Origin: Conexibacter sp. SYSU D00693
GTDB taxonomy: Bacteria; Actinomycetota; Thermoleophilia; Solirubrobacterales; Solirubrobacteraceae
DNA length: 64,000 bases
Reading direction: 5' to 3'
Assembly (NCBI RefSeq): GCF_017084525.1
Contig: NZ_CP070950.1
Location: 1,116,001 to 1,180,000, forward strand
Shown: in pieces, positions 33,722 to 42,014 of the stretch
How the letters are laid out: the number at the start of each line of letters is the position of its first letter
Numbering within the stretch: position 1 is the first letter of the stretch
Translations under genes and position numbers: made by a program
Notes under the pieces: model-generated
Told to the model about the DNA's origin: nothing
What the model saw: the letters and a program-made list of their open reading frames with translations, nothing else
Database searches by the model: none

Positions 33722-33766
33722 TGCGTGACGCCTCGTGCATGCATCACATGCACGAGGCGTCACGCA
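33722..33766. repeat. hairpin A, unit 2
   Basis: Identical to the hairpin at 33409-33453, with 20-bp perfect arms and the loop CATCA. Confidence 0.9.
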
Positions 33767-33782
33767 GGACGACCACGCTCCC

Positions 33783-33827
33783 TGACCCTGTCGATTCCGG
33801 TCTGGCACGCCGGAGATGACAGGGTCA
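33783..33827. repeat. core hairpin B, unit 2
   Basis: Identical to the hairpin at 33470-33514, with the same 10-bp outer stem, GAT/GAT internal loop and 5-bp inner stem. Confidence 0.85.
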
Positions 33828-34003
33828 CGGTCGATCGGGGCCGGATGGACCGCCCGCACGCCTCGCGCACCACCGCAACCGCCGGCTCCCTGCCCTCCCT
33901 CACTGCCCGACAGCGACGAACCCGACCTCCACCCGCGGCGGGACGGCGCTCACCCACGGCCGCGCCCGGCCGGGGCTCGCCCCGACGGCGCCGCGGGAGG
34001 CCT

Positions 34004-35053
34004 CTACCGCGTCGTCGCGAAGTGCTGCTCCTGCTCCTCGGCCACCGGGGGCAGCTCGTCGGGCAGGTCCCCGCCCGGGAACTGCTGCCAGGCGTGCTTG
34101 CCGCGGCGCTTGCGCAGCCAGTAGTCGACGCGCCCGTGGTTGTTCATCACGTGCCAGGCGGCGATGTGGGTCGAGATGCTCATCGCCGGGATCCAGAAGC
34201 GGTCGGCGAGCTCGTCGAGCGGGGCGACGGAGCCGGGCGTGACCTCGGCGGCGACGTGGCCGGCGCCCTCGGCGAGGGTGCGGCGCGCCAGGACGGTGCC
34301 GTCGGCGGCGCAGATCTGGGTGTCGCCGAGCGACTGCGTCCTCCACGGGATGAACGGCGCCGCGGGGAAGACGGCGTCGACGGGCCCGACGTGGGCGGCG
34401 TAGACGACCGGGGCACCGACGAGGCGGGCGACCTGGGCGGGCAGCTCGCGGTTCTGGCGGACCCAGAGGTCGTGCTCGCGCGCCGCCCACTGCTTGAGGC
34501 CGGGCACCTGCCAGTTGCTCGGGAACGACGGCCAGCACATGCCGCCGAGGACGAGGTCGACGCCGCGCAGGCGCTTGGCCGTCCGGTGGCGGCCCCACTC
34601 CCAGCCGGAGGCCAGGCCGACGTCGAGGCCGAGCGCGCGGCAGTGGACCTTGCCGTCGTCGTCGCCGCCGCGGTAGTAGTGGTTCTCCCACGCCGACGGG
34701 ATGTCCTTGTCGTGCAGGTGCGCGCCGCCGTCGGGCTCGGCCATGACGTACGTGCCGTAGGCGTCGTCGCCCCGCCGGGCGAGGAAGCCGCCGCAGACGA
34801 CGACGTCGAGCTCGCGCGCCAGCCGCGTGAGCAGCTGGAAGGGCGCGCCGTCGACCGGGCGCGTCACGTCGGCCATCCTCGGGCTGTAGACGTTGGGCGA
34901 GGTCATCGCCTCGGGGACGACCACGACGTCCGGGCCGTGCTCGCGATGGGCGTCGCGGACGAGGTCCTCGATGCGCTCGAGGTTCGCCTCCACCGCGCCG
35001 ACCTCGAGCTGGGCCTGGACGGCCGCGACGACGACCGGCTTGCGCGGGCTCAC
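34004..35053 (-). CDS. nitrilase-superfamily (carbon-nitrogen hydrolase fold) protein, usual catalytic Cys replaced
   Basis: A 349-residue protein from GTG 35053. VVVPEAMTSP supplies the catalytic Glu and HLHDKDIP the catalytic Lys. At the usual nucleophile (ICWE/ICYD-type motif) the sequence reads GLASGWEWGR, with Gly where Cys is expected by aligning the WE. A Cys occurs about 23 residues later in GGMCWPSFP. Either it uses a different nucleophile or it is not an amidase. The start overlaps the FAD oxidoreductase stop (GTGA), so the two are co-expressed. Substrate unknown. Confidence 0.75.
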   Translation of the reverse strand: MSPRKPVVVAAVQAQLEVGAVEANLERIEDLVRDAHREHGPDVVVVPEAMTSPNVYSPRMADVTRPVDGAPFQLLTRLARELDVVVCGGFLARRGDDAYGTYVMAEPDGGAHLHDKDIPSAWENHYYRGGDDDGKVHCRALGLDVGLASGWEWGRHRTAKRLRGVDLVLGGMCWPSFPSNWQVPGLKQWAAREHDLWVRQNRELPAQVARLVGAPVVYAAHVGPVDAVFPAAPFIPWRTQSLGDTQICAADGTVLARRTLAEGAGHVAAEVTPGSVAPLDELADRFWIPAMSISTHIAAWHVMNNHGRVDYWLRKRRGKHAWQQFPGGDLPDELPPVAEEQEQHFATTR

Positions 35054-36570
35054 GCGACCACCGCCTCGCGCTCGGCGCTCGCTGTCCCGTCGCACGCGGC
35101 GACGGCCGGCTCGGGCATCGCCGCCCGGACGGCGGCCGCCGGCCTGGCGGCCACCTCGGGCCGTCGCGGCGCGTCGGGCCACGCCACGCCCGGATGCTCC
35201 GAGCCCTCGACGAGCCGGGTCGAGCGGAACCGCCGGGCGCGGATCTCGGCCCGGACCCGCACGTCGACCGCGAGGTCCGCCGCCGCGCTGCGCAGCGTGG
35301 CCGGCAGCGCCCCCGGGCGGTGGCGCAGGTCGTGGGCGACCGCGAGGCGCAGCCCGCGGGCCAGCCGCCCGAGCGGCAGGACGTCCTGCTGGTCGCGCAC
35401 CCGCTGGAAGACGTCGGAGAGGTCCGGCGAGGGCATCTCCCGTCGCCCGAGGTCGCGCGCCAGCGCGATGAGCACGGGCGACTGGCGCTGGATGCGCGTC
35501 TCGCCGTTGGCGAAGTGGTAGGCCGACAGGCACTCCTCGTCGCGCTCCTGCTCGTAGCGGCGCAGGGTCACGTCGAGCGTCCCCGGGTCGTCGAGCACGT
35601 CGGCGGCCATGGTCGCGAGCCGGTGGCCCATCCACATCGCGTCGCGCTGGCCCTGGCCGATGACGGGGTCCTTGAAGTGCCCCGCGTCCCCGGCGAGCGC
35701 CCAGCCCGGGCCGCTCGACGGGCGGAAGAACGCCGGGACGTCGCCGGTCGAGCGCAGCTTGGAGAGGTTCGTGGCGCCCTCGATGCGCGCCGCCCAGCCC
35801 GGATGGCGGCGCAGGAACTCCTGCCACGTCCCCTCGGGGTCCTTGCGCGCCCGGGCCACGTCGGCCGCCGGGCCCATGCACAGCGCGATCATGCGCGGTC
35901 GCGGGGCGCTGGGGAACGTCATGCAGAAGGAGGTGCCGTCACGCCACTGGTGCAGGCGCTCGGCGTCCGGCGTGCCCGCACGCGGGTCGTCGAGGTAGCG
36001 GAAGACGAGGCCGCGGCCGTTCTTCGAGGCGCGGTAGGGCTTCCACGCCCCGACCCGGGCGGCGATCGTCGACCGGCGCCCGTCCGCACCGACGACGAGC
36101 TTGGCTCGCAGCTCGTGCACCTCGCCGTCGGGGTCCTTGGCCACGACGCCCACGACGCGCCCGGCGCGCCAGAGGACGTCGAGGACCTCCCACCCCTCGC
36201 GCACGTCGGCGCCGTGCTCGCGCGCGGTCTCGACGAGCGCGGCGTCCTGCATCGGCCGCGGGATGCACCACACGTAGTTCGAGGTGCCGCCGTCCGCGGC
36301 GTTCCACGGCTCGCGGATGTGGACCTCGCCGTCGAAGGTGAGGTCGAGCTCGCGGGCGTAGGACGGGTCCTGGGCGGCGATCTTCTCGTAGGCGCCGATG
36401 TCCTTGAGGACGTCGATGCCGCCGCCGAAGAGCACGTGCGTCGAGAGCGTGTCGGACGGGAAGGTCGCGCGGTCCAGGACCACCACGTCGCGGCCGGCTC
36501 TGGCGAACACGGCAGCTGCGGTGGCCCCGGCGCAGCGGGATCCGACGATGACGACGTCGTGGCGGGACAT
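35050..36570 (-). CDS. FAD-dependent oxidoreductase, geranylgeranyl-reductase/monooxygenase-like
   Basis: A 506-residue flavoprotein. The N-terminal dinucleotide fold VIVGSRCAGATAAAVFARAG binds FAD. LVVGADGRRSTIA (about 150-162) is the DG motif and LAGDAGHFKDPVIGQG (about 290) is the second FAD motif. A tail of about 130 residues (from about 375, basic and Ala-rich) is unusual. ATG 36570 places the fold at residue 5. It is divergent from the TetR gene, its likely regulator, and overlaps the nitrilase-fold gene. The trio looks like a small catabolic or resistance unit. Substrate unknown. Confidence 0.85.
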   Translation of the reverse strand: MSRHDVVIVGSRCAGATAAAVFARAGRDVVVLDRATFPSDTLSTHVLFGGGIDVLKDIGAYEKIAAQDPSYARELDLTFDGEVHIREPWNAADGGTSNYVWCIPRPMQDAALVETAREHGADVREGWEVLDVLWRAGRVVGVVAKDPDGEVHELRAKLVVGADGRRSTIAARVGAWKPYRASKNGRGLVFRYLDDPRAGTPDAERLHQWRDGTSFCMTFPSAPRPRMIALCMGPAADVARARKDPEGTWQEFLRRHPGWAARIEGATNLSKLRSTGDVPAFFRPSSGPGWALAGDAGHFKDPVIGQGQRDAMWMGHRLATMAADVLDDPGTLDVTLRRYEQERDEECLSAYHFANGETRIQRQSPVLIALARDLGRREMPSPDLSDVFQRVRDQQDVLPLGRLARGLRLAVAHDLRHRPGALPATLRSAAADLAVDVRVRAEIRARRFRSTRLVEGSEHPGVAWPDAPRRPEVAARPAAAVRAAMPEPAVAACDGTASAEREAVVA

Positions 36571-36618
36571 GCCCCGACGGTAACCAGGTCTGCAGTATGA
36601 TTGCAAGCAGGTTCAAAG
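36571..36618. promoter_or_regulatory. divergent promoter/operator between the FAD oxidoreductase and tetR
   Basis: This 48-bp spacer is clearly richer in A/T than its surroundings. On the plus strand TATGAT (36596-36601) is a near-consensus -10 for tetR. On the minus strand TTGCAA and TACCGT, 18 bp apart, could serve the oxidoreductase. TGCA repeats 7 bp apart (TGCAGTATGATTGCA) and the outer AACC...GGTT form an imperfect palindrome that could be the TetR operator. Confidence 0.5.
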
Positions 36619-37344
36619 ATGAACGTGCCTCCAAACAGCGCTCTGGCGCCTCCCCCCACCCGCGGTGCGCGCCGGGTGGCGCGCACCCGCGCCGCGATCC
36701 TCGACGCCGCCGAGGCGGCCTTCCGCGAGGGCGGCTACCGCGCCACGCGCATGGAGGACGTCGCCGAGGCCGCGGACGTCGCCGTCGGCTCGATCTACAA
36801 CCACTTCGGCGACAAGGACGGCCTCTACCACGCGCTGGCCGAGCGGGCCGTCGAGCTCTTCGCCCGCTACATGGAGGCCGCCTACGCGGCGGGCGAGACG
36901 CCGCTGGAGCAGGTCCTGGCCGGTGGCGACGCCTACCTGCGCTTCCACCTCGAGCACCCGGGCGCCTTCCGCTTCCTGGCCTTCGACGGCGTCGAGACCG
37001 GCCTCCCGCTGGCCGACGCCGCACTGGCCGCGCGGGTCACCACCGCGATGGAGGAGATCCTCGACACCTTCGAGGCCACGATCCAGGCCGCCATCGACGC
37101 CGGCGAGGTGCGGGCGACGCTCGACGCCCGGCAGACCTGCCGCTTCCTGTGGGGCGCCTGGAACGGCGTCGTGGCGCTCGGCCTGCGCGGCGACCGCCTC
37201 GGCCTCACCGACGCGACGATCGAGGCGACGATCATGACGGGCCGCCACCTCGTCCTCGAGGGGCTCGTGGACCCCGCGGCGCGCGACGCGCACGGCAACG
37301 CGCGGGCGCGGCTCGTGCGGGTGACGAGCCCCGCGGACGCCTAG
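36619..37344 (+). CDS. TetR-family transcriptional regulator
   Basis: A 241-residue protein. The N-terminal helix-turn-helix (about 25-70) reads TRMEDVAEAADVAVGSIYNHFGDKDGLY, with the typical xxYNHFxxKxxL end, and is followed by an all-helical ligand-binding domain. I chose ATG 36619. A TTG at 36601 is in frame but would overlap the -10 box. It probably represses the divergent oxidoreductase/nitrilase-fold pair and itself. Its TAG overlaps the scpB stop (CTAG). Confidence 0.88.
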   Translation: MNVPPNSALAPPPTRGARRVARTRAAILDAAEAAFREGGYRATRMEDVAEAADVAVGSIYNHFGDKDGLYHALAERAVELFARYMEAAYAAGETPLEQVLAGGDAYLRFHLEHPGAFRFLAFDGVETGLPLADAALAARVTTAMEEILDTFEATIQAAIDAGEVRATLDARQTCRFLWGAWNGVVALGLRGDRLGLTDATIEATIMTGRHLVLEGLVDPAARDAHGNARARLVRVTSPADA

Positions 37345-38042
37345 GCCGGCTCGTCGGCCGGGCCCACGTCGGGCACCGGCGCGGGCTCGGGCGGCTCGCC
37401 GCCCGGCGCCTCGACGGCCACCGGACCGCTCGAGGCGACGACCTCCGGGCCCGCGCCCAGCGGGGCCGGACCGCCCGCGCGGGCCTCGCCGGCGCGCAGG
37501 AGGCGGTCGCGCAGGTCGGCCTCCTCCTCGGGCGTCGGGTCCCAGCGGGCCGGGTCGGGCAGCTCGTCGAGGGACTTCATCCCGAAGAGCTTCAGGAACA
37601 GCGCGGTCGTGCGGTACAGCGCGGCGCCGAACTGCGAGCGGCCGGACTCCTCGATCAGCCCGCGCTCGAGCAGGGTGGCCACCGCCGAGTCGGCGCTCAC
37701 GCCGCGGATGCGGGCCACCTCGGGCCGGGAGACCGGCTGGAGGTAGGCGACGATGGACAGCGTCTCGGCCTGCGCCGGGGTCAGCGGCGGGGTCCGCGGC
37801 TTGGCCAGCAGGCGCCGGGCGGCGGCCTCCGCGTCGGGCGAGGTGGCGAGCGTGAAGCCGCCGGCCAGCTCGCGCAGCTCGATCCCGCGCTCGCCGCGCG
37901 CCAGCACCCGGCCGAGCTCGTCGATCGCGTCCTGCAGCTCGTCGTCGTCGACCTCGCAGGCCTCGCGCAGCTCGACGAACGTCACGGGCTCGGAGGACAG
38001 GAACAGCAGGGCCTCGACGGTCCGGGTCAGCTCGCCGCTCAC
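37341..38042 (-). CDS. scpB: segregation and condensation protein B
   Basis: A 233-residue protein from GTG 38042. Two winged helices (about 1-80 and 85-165) include VEALLFLSSEPVT and LSIVAYLQPVSRPEVARIRGV, characteristic of ScpB. A Pro/Gly-rich tail (about 190-233) is disordered. With ScpA it binds SMC and helps chromosome segregation. It overlaps scpA by GTGA. Confidence 0.93.
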   Translation of the reverse strand: MSGELTRTVEALLFLSSEPVTFVELREACEVDDDELQDAIDELGRVLARGERGIELRELAGGFTLATSPDAEAAARRLLAKPRTPPLTPAQAETLSIVAYLQPVSRPEVARIRGVSADSAVATLLERGLIEESGRSQFGAALYRTTALFLKLFGMKSLDELPDPARWDPTPEEEADLRDRLLRAGEARAGGPAPLGAGPEVVASSGPVAVEAPGGEPPEPAPVPDVGPADEPA

Positions 38043-38827
38043 GACAGGGCCTCCTGGGCGGCGACGTCGGCGGGGGTCGGGACCTCCCACGTCGGGCGGT
38101 CGAGCCTCTCGATGGCGATGTCGCCGAACGGCTCGTCCTGGCGCCAGAGCGCCTCGCCCTGCTTGTAGAGCTCGAGCAACGCGAACAGCGTGACCGCCAC
38201 CGTCACCCGGTCGGCGCCGCGCACGGCCTCGTCGAACGACGTCGTCCCGCGCCGCAGCAGCGATCGCAGGTGCGCGAGGCGCTCGGCGACCGAGACCCGC
38301 GGCACCGTGAGGTGGCGGATCGAGACCTCCTCGGGCAGGCGCAGCAGCGTCCCGATCGCCTCCCCCAGCCGGTCGGGCGCGTAGACCGACTCGACCGCCG
38401 ACCAGTCGACCCGGCGCAGCTCCTTGGGCAGCGGCGCGCTGCGGAAGCGCACGCCGTCCTCGCGCCCGAGGCGCTCGCGCAGGTGCTCGGCCGCCGAGCG
38501 GAAGCGCTTGGCCTCGAGCATCCGCTGCAGCAGCTCCTCCGCCGCGACCTCCGCGTCGACGTCGAGCAGCTCCTCGTCCTCGCGCGGCAGCATGAGCCGC
38601 GACTTGAGCTCGAGCAGCGCCGCGATGAGCACGAGGAACTCCGTGGCGAGCTCGAGGTCGAGCTCCCCGCGAGCCTCGAGCACGTCGAGGTAGCTGAGGA
38701 CGACGTCGGCCAGCTCGACCTCCAGGAGGTCGACCTCCTCCTTGAGGACGAGCGTCAGCAGCAGGTCGAACGGCCCGCTGAAGACCTCCAGGTCGAGCTC
38801 GAGCTCGGCGACCAGGGCGGACGGCAT
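38039..38827 (-). CDS. scpA: segregation and condensation protein A (SMC kleisin)
   Basis: A 262-residue kleisin. The N-terminal FSGPFDLLLTLVLKEEVDLLEVELADVV is the classical ScpA signature. ATEFLVLIAALLELKSRLMLP follows, and the C-terminal winged helix (about 180-250) includes TVAVTLFALLELYKQG. It bridges the SMC heads with ScpB. It is transcribed after trpS with a 12-bp gap. Confidence 0.94.
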   Translation of the reverse strand: MPSALVAELELDLEVFSGPFDLLLTLVLKEEVDLLEVELADVVLSYLDVLEARGELDLELATEFLVLIAALLELKSRLMLPREDEELLDVDAEVAAEELLQRMLEAKRFRSAAEHLRERLGREDGVRFRSAPLPKELRRVDWSAVESVYAPDRLGEAIGTLLRLPEEVSIRHLTVPRVSVAERLAHLRSLLRRGTTSFDEAVRGADRVTVAVTLFALLELYKQGEALWRQDEPFGDIAIERLDRPTWEVPTPADVAAQEALS

Positions 38828-38839
38828 GCAGCGCGCAGG

Positions 38840-39874
38840 CTACGCGCGGGCGCGGACGTTCGGGCCCACGCCCATCAGCGCGCGGACCTCCGCGAGCGTC
38901 TGCGCCGCGATCGCCCGCGCCTTCGCGGCGCCCGCCGCGAGGACGTCCTCCAGCGCGTCCTCGTCGGCGCGGATCGCCCCGTAGCGCTCGCGCACCGGCG
39001 TCAGGAGCTCGACGACCGCGTCGGCCGTCGCCTTCTTGAGGTCCCCGTAGCCGCGGGCGTCGGCCAGCGACGCCACGACCTCGTCGATCGACGTCCCGCG
39101 GGCGACCGCCAGGAGCTCCAGCAGGTTCGAGACGCCCGGCTTGGCCCCCCGGTCGTGGACGATCCGCGGCGGGTCCTCGGAGTCCGTGACCGCCCGCTTG
39201 AGCTTCTTCTCGACGACCTTGGCCTCGTCGAGGACGTAGACGCGGCCCTCGTCCGTCCCGCTCGTCGTGGACATCTTCCGCGTCGGCTCCTGGAGGTCCA
39301 TGATCCGCGCGCCCACCTCGGGGATCCGCGCCTCGGGCACGACGAGCACCTCGCGGTCGCCGGCGAAGCGCGCGTTGAAGCGCTGGGCGACGTCGCGCAT
39401 GAGCTCGAGGTGCTGGCGCTGGTCCTCGCCGACCGGGACCTCCGTGGCCTTGTAGGCGAGCACGTCGGCGGCCATGAGCACCGGGTAGAGGAACAGCCCG
39501 GCGGACACGAGCTCGCGCTGCTGGGCGCTCTTGTCCTTGAACTGCGTCATCCGGTTGAGGTCGCCGTGCGCCGTGACCGCCGTCAGCAGCCACATCAGCT
39601 CGGTGTGCTCGACGACGTCGCCCTGGCGGAAGAGGATGCAGCGCTCCGGGTCCAGGCCGGCCGCCAGCAGGATCGCCGCCGTGTCGTAGACGCGCTCGCG
39701 CAGCTCGGCCGGGTCGTAGGGCACCGTCGTCGCGTGGAGGTCGACGATGCAGAAGATCGAGTCGCCGCCCGCGGCCTGCGCGCGCTCCTGGGACTCGACG
39801 TACTGGCGGATCGCCCCGATGTAGTTGCCGAGGTGCTTGCGACCGGTGGGCTGGATGCCGGAGAAGACGCGCAT
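38840..39874 (-). CDS. trpS: tryptophanyl-tRNA synthetase
   Basis: A 344-residue class I synthetase. The HIGH-type motif appears as PTGRKHLGNYIGA (about 7-19), and the KMSKS-type loop as RKMSTTSGTDEG (about 196-207). GEDQRQHLELMRDVAQRFN is typical of bacterial TrpS. The KMSTT variant departs from the consensus in its last two positions, with Lys-Met-Ser kept. It is followed closely by scpA. Confidence 0.94.
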   Translation of the reverse strand: MRVFSGIQPTGRKHLGNYIGAIRQYVESQERAQAAGGDSIFCIVDLHATTVPYDPAELRERVYDTAAILLAAGLDPERCILFRQGDVVEHTELMWLLTAVTAHGDLNRMTQFKDKSAQQRELVSAGLFLYPVLMAADVLAYKATEVPVGEDQRQHLELMRDVAQRFNARFAGDREVLVVPEARIPEVGARIMDLQEPTRKMSTTSGTDEGRVYVLDEAKVVEKKLKRAVTDSEDPPRIVHDRGAKPGVSNLLELLAVARGTSIDEVVASLADARGYGDLKKATADAVVELLTPVRERYGAIRADEDALEDVLAAGAAKARAIAAQTLAEVRALMGVGPNVRARA

Positions 39875-39922
39875 GAGCGGCGCCGGAGGCTAGTGCGTCG
39901 AACGCCCAGCCCGCCCGGTGCA

Positions 39923-41395
39923 TCAGCGCGGGCGCACGACGTACACCGCGCCCGAGTTGCGCCCCGTGGTGTCCGCGTAGCCCGTGCCCGTGAGCACCTC
40001 GGCCCGCTTGTCGCCGTCCACGTCGGCGACCTCGAGCCCGTAGCCGCTCTGGTCCTGCCGGCGACCGCCGAGGATGCGCGTCGCCCCGGGCGGCAGCAGC
40101 CGCGCGTCGAGGCGCTCGCCGGGCAGCGGCGCCGGCACGACGTACGTCGTCCCCGCGTCCGGCCGGCCCTTCGTCCCCGCCAGGAACGCCCCGACCACCA
40201 GGTCGGGCCCCCCGCCGCCCCCCCGGCCGCCGCGGGCGCCCCGCCCCCCCCCCGGGCGCCCCCCCGCCGCCGCGCCGACCACCACACCGGCGCGGTCGGC
40301 GGGCAGCGGGAACGGCACGTCCGAGAAGTCCTTGGTCAGCCGCAGCACCCAGACCGCACCGACCCGGCGGCCGCGGACGCTCCCGGCGACCGGGTCGCTG
40401 ATCGCGAGGTCGACCACGCCGTCGCCGTCCACGTCGCCCACGCCCGCCAGGACGTTGCCGAAGCCGCTGGCCGGCCGCGAGGTCGCGCCGATGAGCTGGA
40501 CGCCCGCCTCCTGGCCGTCCTCGGCGCCGAGCACGCCGCCGGTGCGCCGGCCGCGGATGAGGTGGACGAGGTTGTCGCCGCCCAGGGCGATCTCGTCCAG
40601 CCCGTCGCCGTCGACGTCGCCCACCGCGGTCATGCCGCCGCCCGAGGCCAGGCCGAAGGAGCTGCCGTAGTCGATCTGGAGCCCGTCGGCGGGCGTGAAG
40701 GCGTGGAGGTCGAGCGCGCGCGGCCAGGACCGGCGGCCGAAGACGACCCACGCCCCCGTCTCCTCGTCGCCCAGCAGGAGGTCGGCGATCGCGTCGCCGT
40801 TGACGTCACCCGCGGCCGTGACCTGCCCCAGGAACGTCTCGTCGCCCTCGCCGAGGATCCGCACGATGCCCTTCGGCGGCCGGCGCAGGTCGATCCGCGA
40901 GCGCCCCGCGGTCCCGAGCACGAGGTAGGCGACACCCGCCTTGTCGCGGTCTCCCGCGTCGGCGCTGTCGGCCACCGCCACCCAGTCGGCGCGCCCGTCG
41001 GCGTTGACGTCGCCGACGCCCGCCACCGACGCGCCCAGGCGGTCGCCGCGCTGCGCGCCCTCGAGGCGCACGACGTCGCGGGCCCGGTCCAGGCGCAGGA
41101 CGCGGTCGCGCCGGCCCTCGACGAGGAAGGCCGCGCCGGCGTCGCGCCGGTCGCGCGGGTCGGCCCCGTAGGCACCGACCACGACCTCGTCGTCGCCGTC
41201 CTTGTCGAGGTCGGCCACGCGGGAGACGCGATCGCCGGCGACCCAGCCCTCCGGCCCGTCCCAGCGGTGGCGCACGTCGGCGCGGTCGCGCAGGTCGAGC
41301 TGCCGCGGCCCCTGGGCCTCGGCGAGCGCGGGCGTCGCCGCGACGAGCGCCAGGGCGGCGGCCACGAGGGCGCGATGGCGGTGCTGGCCGGTCAT
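39923..41395 (-). CDS. secreted FG-GAP/integrin-like beta-propeller protein
   Basis: A 490-residue protein with a signal peptide (about 1-24, MTGQHRHRALVAAALALVA then ALAEAQG). About seven FG-GAP blades carry Ca2+-binding DxDxDGxxD loops (DLDKDGDDEVVVG, DVNADGRADWVAV, DVDGDGLDEIALG, DVDGDGVVDLAIS, DVDGDKRAEVLTG). It probably forms an extracellular propeller that binds proteins or carbohydrates. Residues about 395-415 are nearly pure Gly/Arg, encoded by C runs up to 10 long (40200-40275). That may be low-complexity DNA or a place of hidden indels. I chose ATG 41395 for the signal peptide. Confidence 0.85.
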   Translation of the reverse strand: MTGQHRHRALVAAALALVAATPALAEAQGPRQLDLRDRADVRHRWDGPEGWVAGDRVSRVADLDKDGDDEVVVGAYGADPRDRRDAGAAFLVEGRRDRVLRLDRARDVVRLEGAQRGDRLGASVAGVGDVNADGRADWVAVADSADAGDRDKAGVAYLVLGTAGRSRIDLRRPPKGIVRILGEGDETFLGQVTAAGDVNGDAIADLLLGDEETGAWVVFGRRSWPRALDLHAFTPADGLQIDYGSSFGLASGGGMTAVGDVDGDGLDEIALGGDNLVHLIRGRRTGGVLGAEDGQEAGVQLIGATSRPASGFGNVLAGVGDVDGDGVVDLAISDPVAGSVRGRRVGAVWVLRLTKDFSDVPFPLPADRAGVVVGAAAGGRPGGGRGARGGRGGGGGPDLVVGAFLAGTKGRPDAGTTYVVPAPLPGERLDARLLPPGATRILGGRRQDQSGYGLEVADVDGDKRAEVLTGTGYADTTGRNSGAVYVVRPR

Positions 41396-41428
41396 GGGCA
41401 GACCGTACGTCCGCGGATCCGGCGCGCC

Positions 41429-41446
41429 ATCAGGGGTGACCCTGAT
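41429..41446. promoter_or_regulatory. palindrome in the divergent FG-GAP / DUF1360-like spacer
   Basis: ATCAGGG-GTGA-CCCTGAT is a perfect 7-bp inverted repeat in the 76-bp gap between two divergent genes. It could be an operator for either one. No other support. Confidence 0.3.
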
Positions 41447-41471
41447 CCCACCGGCGGGTAGCGGACATCCC

Positions 41472-42014
41472 GTGGAGCCCGTCAGCAAGACGCCGACCAA
41501 GCCGCAGGACTACGCCGCGCTGAGCGCGACGTACTCCGCCCTCGCCGGCGGGCTGCTGCTCGCCGCGCGGGACAAGGGCGAGCACCCGGTCCGCCAGGCC
41601 GAGCTGCCGACCCTCGGCCTCGCGACCTTCGCGCTCACCAAGCTCATCACCAAGGAGAAGGTGGAGACGTGGATGCGCGAGCCGTTCCTCGAGGAGACCC
41701 CCGACGGCCAGCGCCGGCCCAAGGGGCGGCGCATGCGCTACGCCGTCGGCGAGCTGCTGTCGTGCTCGCGCTGCATGGGCGCCTGGACCTCGCTGGGCAT
41801 CGTCGGCCTGCGCGTCCTGCGCCCCCGCGAGGCGCGCGTGGTCACCACGGTGCTGGCCACGAGCGCGGTCAACGACTGGCTGCAGACCGGCTTCACGAAG
41901 CTCTGCGCGACGGCGAACGTCGCCCAGCAGGAGGCCGACGCCCCGCCGCCCGAGGCGGGCGACGGGAAGGTCGTCGTCGAGGGGCGCTTCAGCCGCGAGG
42001 CCGACCGCGGCTAG
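41472..42014 (+). CDS. DUF1360-like small membrane protein
   Basis: A 180-residue protein from GTG 41472. Hydrophobic stretches at about 15-30 and 40-55 are followed by VGELLSCSRCMGAWTSLGIVGLRVLRPREAR, the Cys-x-x-Cys-containing signature of DUF1360 (Bacillus YjcM-type) proteins. A third hydrophobic stretch (VVTTVLATSAVNDWLQ) closes the domain. Function in this family is unclear. The stop shares CTAG with gcvPB on the other strand. Confidence 0.8.
   Translation: MEPVSKTPTKPQDYAALSATYSALAGGLLLAARDKGEHPVRQAELPTLGLATFALTKLITKEKVETWMREPFLEETPDGQRRPKGRRMRYAVGELLSCSRCMGAWTSLGIVGLRVLRPREARVVTTVLATSAVNDWLQTGFTKLCATANVAQQEADAPPPEAGDGKVVVEGRFSREADRG

Larger units (their letters stand above)
33683..33937. 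repeat. 313-bp-period direct repeat, unit 2
   Basis: Near-identical to 33370-33624. Identity ends abruptly at both sides (TCCG versus GCCG on the left, CGCGG versus CGCGC on the right), pointing to a recent tandem duplication or very recent gene conversion. It contains its own hairpins A and B. Confidence 0.9.
33279..33947. repeat. repeat region: two tandem copies (b and c) of the palindromic element family
   Basis: This 669-bp stretch between convergent rlmN and the nitrilase-like gene has no plausible gene. It opens with GGCTGCGGCTGCGG and GCGCTCGGGCG directly after the rlmN stop, echoing the left end of copy a. Two long direct repeats follow (33370-33624 and 33683-33937, period 313). The 40-60 bp before each repeat are also related but diverged. 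The right side ends near GCGGGACGGC (about 33938-33947), a weak match to the inverted terminal repeat of copy a. From 33948 to the nitrilase stop at 34004 I see nothing. Confidence 0.8.

Noticed and set aside
33370-33937. Possible tRNA or tRNA-like gene, because GGGTTCGAGC resembles a T-loop
   Set aside because: No acceptor or anticodon arms can be folded around it, and the sequence is part of the repeat element in all copies.
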